From Maniola hyperantus (taxonomy: Eukaryota; Arthropoda; Insecta; Lepidoptera; Nymphalidae), in assembly GCF_902806685.2 (NCBI RefSeq), contig NC_048539.1, positions 6,522,501 to 6,586,500 of the forward strand: a stretch of 64,000 bases of DNA. The letters run 5' to 3'. Below the pieces are notes generated by a model, which was given only the letters and a program-made list of their open reading frames with translations, was not told the origin of the DNA and made no database searches. The stretch's first letter is position 1; each line of letters begins with the position of its first letter. Below are positions 41,906-55,000 of this stretch, piece by piece. Both the position numbers and the translations under genes were made by a program.

Positions 41906-44721
41906 CCCGGGAAATGAAATCAATAATATCATATTAGACACTTATATTTTGAAATGAAACAAACATCGCATTCTTATTGTATATCTGAAACTGAAATTAA
42001 TTATTGTTATTTTAAAACAAAGCCTTAGTTTTCAATGAAAGAATTTGAACTCTCTTTTATAATTAATTTCGTGACAAAATCCGGAAGTATAAATTTTCTT
42101 TTCCATTGAAGAAACTGACATGTCACAGATTAAATAATTTTGGATGTTATCTTTTTCTTAATTTTAAAGGTTTTATACTTAAATTAAACGATACCTACGT
42201 GCTTCACGAAAATGCTATATTTTATTAGATCCTATAGAGAGAGAGAGACTTTCGTTATTTTATAAAAGCTGAAAGTTTGAGATAATAATTAAGGTCTGGC
42301 ACGCGCTGACTCGGTCCACCATTTTCGTCTTAGTTTTATTGTAACTACATGATGCCCCTAAATTTGCCCGCGTAGATTCGAGTTTTAAAAATATCGTGGG
42401 ATCCATAGAATCTTTAACTTTGAACTACATGCATACAAAAAATCACGTAGATCCATTGCAAAGGCAAACCAACACACTTTTGCATTTGTAATGCTAAATA
42501 ATTAACGATTAATAAAAATCCAGGTGCACTGTTGCACACTCAAAGTCCGGGTATTTAACCAAATCATTGGTCTTTCTTAAATTCTTACCAAATCAAATCA
42601 GCTTTTGACCGCGAGAACGTTTTCAATTAGCCGATTTTGTCGAATAATTCATTTAGATAGGTACCTCAGTTAATACTTATCTTGCTAGCCTCAGTCAATA
42701 CTTACCTTGAAGAAATAGATTCCGCACCTTTTCTGTATTTGTGCCTCAAAAAGGCACTTAGTTTTTAAAACGTATAGTTTTACGTTTCTAAAGGCGTATA
42801 GTTTTTAAAACGTACTCCGTGTTTTTCTTAATTCCATTCATTACATATCTGCGGTGCAAGTATTAATGCAATCTAAGATAGTAGCGGGCTAACTTGGAAG
42901 AGGTACCTATGGGTTTAATAAAAACTGCGATATTTTTATTAAACCCCGGTTTCTACACGGCATCGTACTAGTAGAACAAAACCAATTTTTGCCGAAATCT
43001 ACACCTACGTACTATTTATTTATAGGCGCAAGACGATGACTACGGGGTTTGAATACTTATTTTAGTAAGGAGCCTGGCTGTGGCCTGGCCTACCGACATT
43101 TCCGTCATTTTCTTTTTTTTAAATATAGCGGCCACGCATAAAACCTGTATTAATCAATAGCTGGCATCAATAAAAACAAGTACCTATTGCATGAGATAAA
43201 ATCTTCCAAATTGTCACGTTTCCGAGGTATAAGTTATCAAAATTGTACTGGTGGAGTTATCACTACAACAGCCTAGATGGAAAAAAGTAAAATGGCTGAC
43301 TACCAAGTAAACCAAAATCTCAAAGCCCTGTGTTAATAGCTGAAGGCGATGTATTTTCTATTAGGTGATAAAATTTGCTGGGTATGCAATGGCTATTTTC
43401 GAATAAAACATATTAGTATAATCAATAATAATTTATTTATATTTATCGATATTACAATCGTTTAAATATTTTTATGGCTACATTGTACACAGTCGTTCTA
43501 TTTAATTTAAAATAATTATATTTCACCAAAGGAAAAATAAGTAATAAGTACCTACAAAGAACGCGCTTAAAATAAGTTTTAAAATTATATTAATTTTGAA
43601 ACAACGAAAGGTTGTATAGTCTGGATTCGCATGTAATAAGTATATCTATTATCTACTACTTATTATTAATTTATATTATCCACATAATAAATTCACATAA
43701 TATAATAATAAAATAGTCTACTACTTGCGTGGATTTTTCAGTGTTAAAGGTGGAAAAAAAGTATGGGACGTGTCCGTTAGCCACGGCTAATAGTCGCGAT
43801 GTGCACAGCCGTTTGGGACGCAACTTGAGAGATATCTCACGGACGTCGCTCAAGCGCTCAAGGTTGCGTCCGCTACTTACATCCGATATTTTGTAGAGTT
43901 TAGTGTATTGTCCACATGGATTTAGTTTCTTTTTAAATCGCGTGGGAATTCTTTAATTTCCGGAATAAAAAGCAAACTGGTTCTTATTCCGGAAATTTCC
44001 GAGTGCAAACTATATCTGAATAGTACCAAATTTTGATTAATTGCACTCGCTGCGCTCGGGCTTCTGTTTCTTCTTGTATTCTATGTTACGGTCAAATTGA
44101 AAACTAAAATTCGTCTAACCAGGTACTTACACCGTCAAGTCGAGCAAGCAAAAGCAACGATTCGCTTAAGGCTCTGATACGCCCCCAAATCGATTCCTAG
44201 CTACAGCTATGGCGGCGTCCTTCAGCCACGTCCGATAATTAATTTGTTCACACTTTACGATTTTATTGCCATACATAAATTTTATTCACATAAGTATTAT
44301 GAACATGTTTCGTTTGAATGAGTCGATTCATTATGTCGATAAATATATTATTATTATTCATAATTATAATATATCATGTTTAATTACATATAGTACCTAC
44401 TCAAGAGGACAACAAAATTACAATTGCTATTATATTTTTTAACTTTTAAACGTTTATTGTATAAATGCGATGGAATGTGTCTATATAAAGGTCTGTATCA
44501 ATGACATAATATTACATGGCGGTGCTCGGTGTTGACTGATGAGCAAGACGTTATTATGCTGCCAATCCTATCATGTACACCAAATGTTGACTTGTATTGC
44601 TATTTACGAATGGTTTGCGGAGTACGGATGTGAAATAGGGTCTTGGACTGTAGTAATAAAATGATGTGATGTTTTGTATAGCGGTAGGTTATGGGGCTAG
44701 AATTCACTATTAAAAAGAATA

Positions 44722-44979
44722 AAGGCTCCCCCACACACACCACAAGGCCCCAATATCGCATGCGTTATTGCGATATCTGTTTTCAGTACATTTTGTATTA
44801 GGATGGTCATGTAGTTACACACTGCTGCGATAATAACGCCGCAATGGAAGTAGGACGTACTATCGCAGCAGTGTGTAACTACACCATCCTAATACAAAAT
44901 GTAGGTACTGAAAACAAATATCGCAATAACGCATGCGATATTATCGACCTATAATAACGCGCCTGTGTGGGGGAGCCTT
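44722..44979. mobile_element. Palindromic MITE (AAGGCTCCCCCACAC), copy 2
   Basis: It has the same ends and internal arms as the copy at 11889-12316. The left arm has lost the GCGTTATTATAGGTCGATA part. In its place it reads CAAGGCCCCAATATCGC, which matches the edge of the MITE nested in copy 1. Confidence 0.8.
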
Positions 44980-45020
44980 AAGTTGAAAAAATCATGATTT
45001 TTATTTATTTTAACATGAAC

Positions 45021-45208
45021 GTCACGCTGTACGGAAGGTGATTAATGACGTCACAATCCATAAACGACAAATAAGTATTTTCCTGACGTTAAAAATTGGA
45101 AAATATAAGAGTAATTTCTGCAGGATAATATTCTTTATGTTAAAAAAATTAAAATTATTTGTCGTTTACGCCCTGTGACGTCATTAATCACCTTCCGCAC
45201 AGCGTGAC
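45021..45208. mobile_element. Inverted repeat, about 50-base arms
   Basis: GTCACGCTGTACGGAAGGTG followed by ATTAATGACGTCAC and 'aaacgacaaataa' is mirrored by 'ttatttgtcgttta', GTGACGTCATTAAT and CACCTTCCGCACAGCGTGAC. It may be a small MITE or the core of the surrounding palindrome. Confidence 0.7.
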
Positions 45209-45531
45209 TTTAATAATTATTAATTATGTTAAAAATAACGAAAATTCTAATTTTTTTTAAATCTTCCCTTTAATAATGAATTCTAAAAAATCACATCATT
45301 TTATTACAACCATTGACTTATATATTACTTCGTTCAGACAGGGCCATTGAACAAGCAAAATGGCACCGACTCATTGGTCCTAAAATTTATTTAGCACAAA
45401 TGCAACCTCAGTGACGTCTGGATTTCAAACGGGTCGTTCATTAGTATCTAAGAGGTGGCGCTGATTTATTTGGTTCCAAAACCGTGAAAAATTTTGTTCG
45501 CTTGACCACATCTTGTCCTTTATATCGATGA

Positions 45532-45734
45532 CTAGGTGATTCCCGCGACTTTGTCCACGTGGATTTAGGTTTTTTAAAAATCCCGTGGGACCTCTTTGAT
45601 TTAGCCTATGTCCTTCCACGGGATGTAAGCTAACTCTGTACAAAATTTCATCAAAATCGGTTGAACTGTTGGGCCGTGAAAAACTAGCAGACAGACAGAC
45701 AGACACACTTTCGCATTTATAATATTAGTATGGA
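45532..45734 (-). mobile_element. Helitron, Lep1-like (family A), intact ends
   Basis: In reverse orientation it begins CTAGGTGATTCCCGCGACTT, has 'aaaatcccgtgggacctc', 'tcatcaaaatcggttgaact' and an AGAC run, and ends TAATATTAGTATGGA, the complement of the TC start. Confidence 0.8.
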
Positions 45735-45957
45735 TTACTACAGTCCAAGAGCCTATTGCAATAAATAAATAAGGAATCTCAAAAATTATACGAATTCGAA
45801 TGTTAAGTAACTTATTTTGCTGATTTCAATTCCGATAATTACAATAATTAAGTTAACGACCCTTTTAATTTCAATGCTTGTTTTTATTACAAAATGCCTC
45901 ATTAAAATACCATATCATAATAATTATTGGTTTTGGTTACGTTAATTTACGAATAAG

Positions 45958-45963
45958 TTTATT
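45958..45963 (-). promoter_or_regulatory. Likely GCC2 poly(A) signal
   Basis: AATAAA on the minus strand about 100 bases past the GCC2 stop codon, in AT-rich sequence. Confidence 0.5.
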
Positions 45964-46062
45964 ACGAATAAGTTTAATAGAATACAAATTTAGTTAATTT
46001 GAATCACAGATATTTGTAAGACATTAACATATTCTAAGGTAATTAATCATTACATGACACTT

Positions 46063-49000
46063 TCACTTTCCTCCTGGCCACGGGAGATAGCTTCCCCAGC
46101 CTTTACTTGGATTCGGATCTTGTCCTAAAAATATAAAATACATTTTTTTATACACAAAACCTTCAATTCATTTCAATTTCGATTTCATCTGGGATCATTC
46201 ACAATTATTGTATTTTCTTGACGTTTAATGACATGCAAACGTATATTCCGCGACAGGTCGAGATGGCAATCGGGATATGAGGCGGGGGGACGCCCCACAC
46301 GTCACCCGCACTCGCCCGCACCGGGTTAGCGTGGGGGCTGAGCGGGTGTGCGGGGCGTTCCCTTACCGTTTGCCATTTCGACCTGTCGCGTACTATACAT
46401 TAGCTTTAGCTTAGCCGTTAGCTTTTCAAATAAATAAATAAGAAGAAAGTAAAATATAAAAAGAAAGTAAATAGTTTACCTTTGGCGATGGCTTGTATTT
46501 TGTGCATCTCGTCCGAGGTGAGCGTCAGAATCTTCTGCAGCACCGGCACCAGCCGACTGCGCTCGTCTCCAGGTGGCAACGTCAGAAACTGTGGCCGGCA
46601 ATAAAGCGTGTATTACTGTACTCTAGCAAAAGAATCTACCTAGTTTATATTTAGTGTTCCGTAGCGGAATCAGGACACTTAGGGAGCTTGCGCATTCATC
46701 TAATAAAACTCAAGAATTTTTACTGAATTCGGATGACATAAGTGATAGCGTCTGATTTAAAACTATAAGATACGGTTGTTTAGTAAAATATACAATTTTT
46801 TAGTACTATGGCGATTTTTCTCGGATTCACAGTCCTCCAAGTAGCTGTATCATGACTCATGAGTATTGTGACCTCGTCGATGAGTTTTCTGGTATTAGAA
46901 GTTCACAATATCTAAATTATTACCATTGAACCAAAGACATTATAAAACTCCAGATAGTCAAAGCTCACACATTTTAAAAAGCAAAGACAAATTGGTACGC
47001 TCGGTGTGTGGCAAGTATGCGCGTAGCCCCATAGACTACATAGACACTGACGCGATGTTAACCCTTTGGGTAAAACGACACCTACGAGCATGCTTCAAAA
47101 CATAGCGGCGCGTAACTGTAGTTGCATTGAACCATGTATGGTCCATGTCTCAGGTAGCATGTGGAAAATCACATGAACAACCTTATCATATGTAAAACTT
47201 GCTTCTTTACTACAGTCGCCTGTGAAATATCAGCGCCATTGATCTGGATCCTCAGTGCGAAAATTGAAATATCACATTCCGTGAAAATTCCCCTGTAAAA
47301 TCACTGTGATGATAATAATAATTTCATCAAATAAAAATTATTTAAAAGTAGCAATAATACCTATCGGTTTGCATTCTGTAGCCCACAAGGAAATGTAATA
47401 GTTACATTGCTTACGTCTTGCATATATTGTAACATTTTGTTTTTAAAAAAACAGGCTCTTCTCAGTAGAATGTGCCTTCCGAACCAGCGGTAGTCTTGAA
47501 ATTTCATAAGTGGCACATGCTGTCTTACATGATTTTTTTAAAATTCTAATACAAGTTTACCCTTGACTGTGATCTCACCTGATGGCAGTGTTTCCATGTA
47601 CACGGTAATTACCGTAGATGCACCGTAATTCAGTCCTAATCTACCGTCAAGGTAATATGGCCATTACCTTGACCGTGTCACCGTAATACAAAATCACGTT
47701 AAAAATTCATAATATACTGCGTAATACGAGTACGAATCTCAGTCACCTAAGCATATTTCGTAATGGCAACATTTCTCTTGCTCTCGGTTTAAGCATCAAA
47801 TCTCAGCAATCTATTTTCGTCCTTATTCAAGCAATTAGGAAGGAGTCAAATGTAAAACTAATGAGATTTAACAAAATATTAATATGAATAAATCCGTATA
47901 TGAAAAAGATATTGCTATGCTAGGAGGGTCAGATTCAGAATAATATTAATAGTTGATTAAAAAGCAAATTCGTGACGTTTTTTTTTTTAAAAATGACACG
48001 GTAATTTACACGGTATTCTTTTAGCTAATCCACCGTAATTTAATCTAGAAACACCGTAATTTTAACCCTTGAACACGGTAATTCTCGATTTACATATGGA
48101 AACACTGCCTGATGGTAACATGATGATGCAGTCTAAGATGGAAGCGGGCTAACTTGGAAGGGGGTATGGCAGTTTCATTAAACCCATACCCCTGATCGGT
48201 TTCGGCACGGCTTTGCCGGTACTAAATGAATTAATTTCATTTCAGCTTAATGTTCACACTGACCTTGAGTGTAACATGCTTCATGTACTCGGTGTTGTGT
48301 GCGTTGCCGGCGGAGGCGCGCACGCGGCGCAGCTCCGCCTTCAGCAGCTCGCTCAACTGCGCAAGCCGCGCGCCCTCGCGCTCAGACTCCGCCAGCAGAA
48401 CTGTTACGTGCTTCACCCTAATAACAAAAACAAACAATGCTCAAAACGGTCCCCATTGCGACCGCTTACTTCCGAAACTATTTTACATCGATAGATAATA
48501 TAATTATAAACAAATGTAATTAAGTTTTTGATCTCGAACAATGAAATTTTGAGTGCTTATTGCCTATATAAATATACAGATTAAAAATCTTGCAAGATCA
48601 AGAAATGGCTATCTAGATATCCAAGCTAGATTTTAAATCTGTGTTAAACCAGCCCTTCTCTTTGGTTATCTAAATATTGAAAATAGTGCACAATCACATA
48701 ATAGATATTTCAGAAAGTTATTTTGTTCTTCAGCATTTAAAATAAACGTACCTAGATATTTTAGTAACTTGTAAAAGAAAACTGGGGTGCACAATATGTC
48801 AATTTTAAAAATAGATAAAATACCTCTGCTGTTGAGCTAGAATTTTTCTCCTCAACTCTGCAATCTCTTGATCTGAAGTGAGGCCGAGTGATGACGTGTC
48901 CAGGGAGTCATTTTCCGGAACTCCCTCTTCTAGAAGTCTTTCCAACGGTACTGGGGACCTCCTACCACCACTTGTTAATATAGATTTTGATAGCGGTGGT

Positions 49001-52000
49001 GAAGGAGCAGATTCGGAACCCTGAAATTAAGCAATTTACTACAGTTGTTTTCAGGTAAGATGCGATTTACTGCCTCGTTCCTAATTTGCACCTCGAGAAT
49101 ATGGAATGCCCTTCCAATTCCGTTTTCCCTGCTAGCTATAATATTGGTAACATCAAAAGAGTGAATAGGCACTTTTAGGTAGATGTGATCTACTTTAAGC
49201 TGCATTTGGTGTAATTCCCGCTAAGCGATTTGACATGCCCATATATCATTTTGAATAATTTAGAAAGTCTGAAACTTTTTCATCCTTCAATTTGTTTCTA
49301 TTTAAATTAATAAAATGTACTGCATACAACAACCATAATTCTAAAATTCAATAACATGCCATTTATACGGTTTTCAAATGCATATTGATATGATGATGAT
49401 TATAATTATAGTTGTTAAAACACTTAAAAAGTTAGATAAGTTATCTTAAAAGAAAGCGTCGTACTTGATTGTGTAATATATTGTATTGTTATACTAAGTG
49501 CATACAGATTACAGACAGTTTGAAGTCCTTAGCAATAGTGTACAAGGATTGTTTTATATTTTGTTATATTGTGTATAATGTAATAACATCTCATTGTAAA
49601 ATGTTTCCGCAAATAAAGAATCTTTGAATCTTTTAACAATCAATCGTATTCAACGTCAGCACTGTGGAAGTGTTTCCAACTAAGGCTGAGATCTATAGAG
49701 CGTACTTTGACTTTGCTCAGACTTAAAAACACTGTTAAAACGAGACAGCGTCATATAGCTCACATAAATCTGTCTCGTTTTAACTCTGACTTAAGTCTGA
49801 GCAAAGTCAAGCTACACTATAGATCTCAGCCTAAATGTATTACATGACGATGAAGTAAACGAACAATAATATAATGGGATGTAAGAGTAACTGGGTGGAA
49901 AACATATTCATCCACACAGTATCCACTGGTCATCTTGTTGGAACACTAAACTTCTAGACACTTAGGTCTAGAAAGTTCGACTGTGTCGATAAGCTGGTTG
50001 TTACATAGGCCACGATCTAACACTCCACCAGACCATTATTCTAAAGGTCAACCCTACCTAAAAGTACTAATAGTTTTTATCTTTAAAGATTTTATCTTTC
50101 GAAGAATATTCCTACATACTTATTCGTTTTAGTGGTCTTATCACATCCATTAAACTGACAGCTATCGATGTGGTGGATGTCGCAGTTTTAACTAATCGAC
50201 GGGTACCGGTCGATAAAAAAATCAATATCAAAAGAATAAGAATAAGAATAGAATAATCAAAAGAATTAAATCAAACATTTATTTTACCAAATTGATCCTT
50301 CTGAAAAAAAGCTTTCATCGAACGGTGACTTATAACGTATGACGGTAACTCGATCGGACAGCATAAAAAATCGCCTGACCAGGCTCAAAAGCTATTCTAT
50401 CATCGATCGATGACGTATCTATAAATATCAAGTAGCAAGCAGGTCTATTTGATGTACCAAGGTCGACCGATCGCACTCCACTATCGATGGAATGACTGGG
50501 TGTGTGGTAACTGGTACCACTCTAAGGCCACACGGCCAGGGAGCACCGGAGCGAGGGAATTAAAGGATATAATACCTCTCCTTCCTCTCTCGGTATGAGA
50601 GAAACATTGATGTCCATTTCACCGTCGCTTCCTTCCTCCCTGGGTATGACTGGAAGCATGTACTTATCGCGGCTAGACTCTTCGTGCGACCTACCCTCCC
50701 TCAAATTTTCTTGTAATAGTGCAATCTGCTTCTTCAAGTTTTCTGTCTCCTTTTGCAATTTAGCTTCCAGGTCACTTATTTGCGATTTGTAACATTGGGT
50801 CAATGTTGAAACCTAGAAAAAATTGAATTTTTGAAAGTTTAGCGCAAACAGAATAGGTTAATTTCCAGTTGAAAAAAAAATTACTTTCTTCAGAATATTA
50901 AAAAAACGATAAAAATAATAGCAGAAATGAATAAATAATTTTACCTCTTACATTTATACGAAAATGTTATTTGTCTAACATCTATCTATAAAATAAGACT
51001 ATCGTCATTTATGATAATCAATAGTCATTTTATGATTTAAAAAAAAACAGATATGTAAGCATTTGGATAGGGTTACCTGTAGTTTATGCTGAGATCTCTC
51101 AGACTCGAGTTGCTGTGACAGGCGCGTCAAGTCAGCTTGCAGGCGAGCAGTGCGCTGGTGTGCCCGGCCCGCCTCCGCACTCGCGTCCGATAGTCTCTTT
51201 CTACCAGCCTCCACTTCTGCACTCAACTCTGAACTTTGCTCCCTGTAAATTCATATTTTTTTATATACTAGGACCACAGAATACTTAATAGTACCTTACA
51301 GGTACAGAAGGCTCACACTCCGCAATAATGGAGTAATTCATTACAAGTGTGGAAAGGCTGTCATTGCAAAGAGTTCCGACAAATGTCTAGCGAGGGTTGA
51401 CAGTCGGAACAAGTTGCAATGACGGTTCCAATGACGTGTACTGAACGACTATTATTAATAATAATAAATAAATAACCTTTATTTCCTCAGACATCAAAGG
51501 CCCACAATATTATGTTAGTAACCATCTTAACCTATGTTAGTAACTATATTATAATATAATGTATGTTAGTAAGAAACTTATTCTATGTTAGTTAATATAA
51601 TTAATATACTTATTAACTAATGCAGACATCCAGTGCGCTTTGAGAGCGCTGTCCTGTCTGTCTGCTGTCACCTTCAGGATAATGTTGAGACTTCTCTCCA
51701 ACCTACTTTTGATTGAGGCGATCCTTTTCTGTATGATTGCGAAGAAGCCGTCTACACAGTTATCCGCAAACATACCGGACGCGCTACAGTACCGAGGCAG
51801 TCCCAACATTATTCTGAAGATGTTATTATACTGGACTCGGAGGGCGTTTATAGATTTTTGGGTATAGTCAACCCACAGACTGCACATGTAGAAGCTCTGA
51901 CAAAAGGACTTGAACAAAGTGACCTTAACTTCTTTTGTGCAACGAGCAAATCTGCGAGCTATCATATTCCCTCTAACCGCCAACGCCCTCCGTTCCCTAT

Positions 52001-55000
52001 CAATGTCACAATTATCTTTCATGTCTGCTGTAACCACATGACCCAGGTATGTGAACTTGGGCACCCTAACCAGCTCTGCACCGTACAGTCTTACTGGAGG
52101 TACATAGCTGGGAGAAATGCTACCCGCCGCAAAGACCATGAGCATGCTTTTTTTTACATTATATTTAAGTCCATGCTTTTCAGCATAGTCTTCGCACACC
52201 CGCAGCAAATCTCTCAGTGCGCAGACCGATGGGCTCAGCAGCACCATATCATCCGCGTAACTGATGTTATTAATCATCTGATTATCAATCGAACATCCCG
52301 CATGCATGCTGCTGAGCCCCCCGATCAGCTCGTTCACGTACAGGCTGAAAAGCTTCGGTGAGCTCCGCCCACCTTGCCTGACTCCGCATTCCAGCCTATA
52401 CGTGTCCGAGTATACCCCCGCCCACCTTACCTGGTTATCCTGCCTTGCATACCAGTGCCTAAAGATGCTGATGAGTTCCTGAGACATGCCAGTGCGTCTG
52501 AGCTTGTCCCAGAGTATCGGGTAAGAAACCAGATCAAACGCTTTTGAGAGATCCAAGAAGCAGGCGTACACTGGTGTTTTCCTGCTCGTATAATACTTGA
52601 AGGTCTCCTTTAGGGTCAACACGGCACTCTCTGTGGAAAGCCCTGCCCTGAACCCAAACTGTGCATCATGTAGGTCTAGGTATTGATCCAGTTTTCTATC
52701 CAGGAGTCCGTCAAGTACCTTGGCTGTTATGGTAGCTAATGAAATCGGCCTATAGTTTTTGATATCTGTAACGTCCCCTGTTCTGTCCTTCACAACTGGC
52801 ACCACCACATTCCTCATCAATTCCTCTGGCAAGTATGAATGGACCACACATATGTTATACAACAGACATAAAACTCTAGGCAAGTGCACCCCAGCATACT
52901 GAAGATGCTCAATGCTCAACCCATCCTGTCCTGGCGATTTTCCACGAGTCATATACTTGACGATCCTTTTCACCTCTTCAGTTTTAAAAAAGGCCAAGGT
53001 GTGATTAGGTTCAGCATCGAGGCCCTCCACTGTATGCTCACTTACATAATCGTGCATCACAGGCAGCGCTTGCACCCTGAAATGATTCATAAACAAATTG
53101 GCCACTAATGCCATCGACACACACAGGCAGGCCGGGCCTTGGCGTTAAACTTCTGGTACACTTCCAAAACTCTTTAAACTTTTTATTCTTATGATTTTTA
53201 GCAATAATATCCATTTTAATTTCGTCTTGGTGCCTAATACACCATTTTAATTTAGATTTAAATACTTTCCTGCTTTTAACCATAGAATCATAATACTGAC
53301 CCACGGAGGGCTTGCCAAAATATACCCATACATGAAAACAACGCTTAGCCTCCCTGTGCGCCTCGCCTACGTGTCGATTCCAACCCACCACTATTTTATT
53401 TTTATTTTTACAATTTTTTTCCCTATAAGTAGCAATTGCAGCCTTTGACATTACATTTACTATTCTTAGGTACATATCATCAATAAGTAGCCTATGATCG
53501 ACACACTGACACGTCTTATTGGTCATTCCACATTCAATCATTTCGCAAGGGAAATCAATATAACGTAGCTCATCATTACAAATTAATACAGTTGCGAAAA
53601 AATGAAGCAATTTAATAAAATAATAAAAACACAATAAACTCAACTAACTTAACATTTTCTGAAAAACTATTTGCTTTTTTCTCTTCTCTCCACGCAATAA
53701 ATTCGTCGTATGTAGATATGTAGCGACTTTTTGACTTTTCCGGTAAAATGTTCTCCGAAGCATTTTGTGCAATTATACTGAGTTCCGGTGGTGTTAATTC
53801 AAAAAAACTAGGATCGAAATTACTCATTTTGTGCAACAAACAACTAAACTCGCAAAGAAAATTTCTGAAAAATGGCGCCAACCGTAGAATATAAGCAGTT
53901 TTTTTTTCTTCACCCATTCTGGTAGACAAAGGGAACTATGCCCATACAGCCAAGTCTTCAGTAGAAGTTTTTTATTGATATGAAATGAAAATGAAATTAA
54001 ATCCAACATGGTAGTAAGTGATAAAAACAGCCTGAGACAAATGCATGGGGTATCAGAAAAGACAGTTGATAGGTCAAAATACAGCAGCCATTTTCGGCAG
54101 GAAGAATTATAGATTGTGCAGAACAGAATTAAGATTATCTAAATTATTTTATCTCGATAACTTGAGTGCTTTATCTATAGGATGTTGTATGTAAGATTAA
54201 ATTACTTCCATCAAAAGTCAGAACACATGCTGATAAATATTATGCATCTGAAATGTTTACTTACTGCACTGTTGCAAGCTTTTGAGTCAGTGTGTCAACT
54301 TGGGCCTTAAGAGCAGCTGCCTCCTCTTTTAACTGTTCTTCTTGGCTATGATCAATGGTCTGATTTTGACGGAGCACTGCCTGAGCTCTTACCTACAAAT
54401 TGATATACAACAGTATTTTTCAGGAGTTGCAAGATCCATACTGATATTATGAACGCAAAAGTGTGTCCGTCTGTCGGTTAAATTTTCACAGCCAATTCGT
54501 TAAATCAATATTGAGGTTTGGTACAACAGTTAGTTTGCATTATGGAGATGGGCATTAGGCTATCCCAGAAAATTATTTTCCATAAAATAACTTGCATTAC
54601 AGGCATAGCTATGTACATAGATCACTTTTTATGCTGGAAAATAAATTCCTACAGAATTTTTAACCTAAATCCACACAAAACGACCATCATCTAGTCACAC
54701 TACACACTATTATTAAGGCGAAAGTTTGTTTGTATGTATGTGTCTGTGTGTGTGCGTGTGTTCGTTACTGTTTCATACAAAAACTACTAGGTATGGATTT
54801 GGTTGAAATTTGGAATAGAGATAGATTATACCCTGAATTAACACATAGGCTACGCCGCAAAATCAAAGAGGAACTCTTTATCAGTTATTAACGAAAAAAT
54901 TGTGGCCGTGAAATGGACAACTTCTAAGTGTAGGATTGCAAAGACGTACCACTAAATTTGTAGGATTATGTGGCCATTTCATTGTACAAATATTTACTAA

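Larger units (their letters stand above)
44636..45752. mobile_element. Outer palindromic element holding nested insertions
   Basis: The left arm, TAGGGTCTTGGACTGTAGTAA then AAAATGATGTGAT and GAATTCACTATTAAA, is matched in reverse by TTAATAATGAATTC and ATCACATCATTTTATTAC at about 45268-45306, and by TTACTACAGTCCAAGAGCCTA at 45732-45752. The arms are separated by a MITE (44722-44979) and an inverted repeat (45021-45208). The right arm is split by other sequence that includes a Helitron (45532-45734). Confidence 0.65.
38128..46062. other. Intergenic and upstream region between eEF1A and GCC2
   Basis: This region presumably contains the first intron, non-coding exon and promoter of eEF1A, all on the minus strand, ending near 42 kb. 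The rest, to the GCC2 3' end, has no supported gene. It holds an RTE LINE tail (38250-38370), two Helitrons (39263-39475, 39976-40223), scattered repeat fragments (42342-42500, 42860-42970, 43880-44040) and the transposon nest at 44636-45752. The segment 40620-40870 has overlapping open frames of 78-93 codons with no product I recognise. Confidence 0.55.

Noticed and set aside
43815..43870. Short hairpin GGGACGCAACTTGAG / CTCAAGGTTGCGTCC
   Set aside because: Arms of about 15 bases are not striking given the many inverted repeats here.
51588..53120. The 510-codon frame as a host gene or viral polymerase
   Set aside because: The motif set and the tail are those of a non-LTR retrotransposon; there are no LTRs, integrase, protease or envelope.
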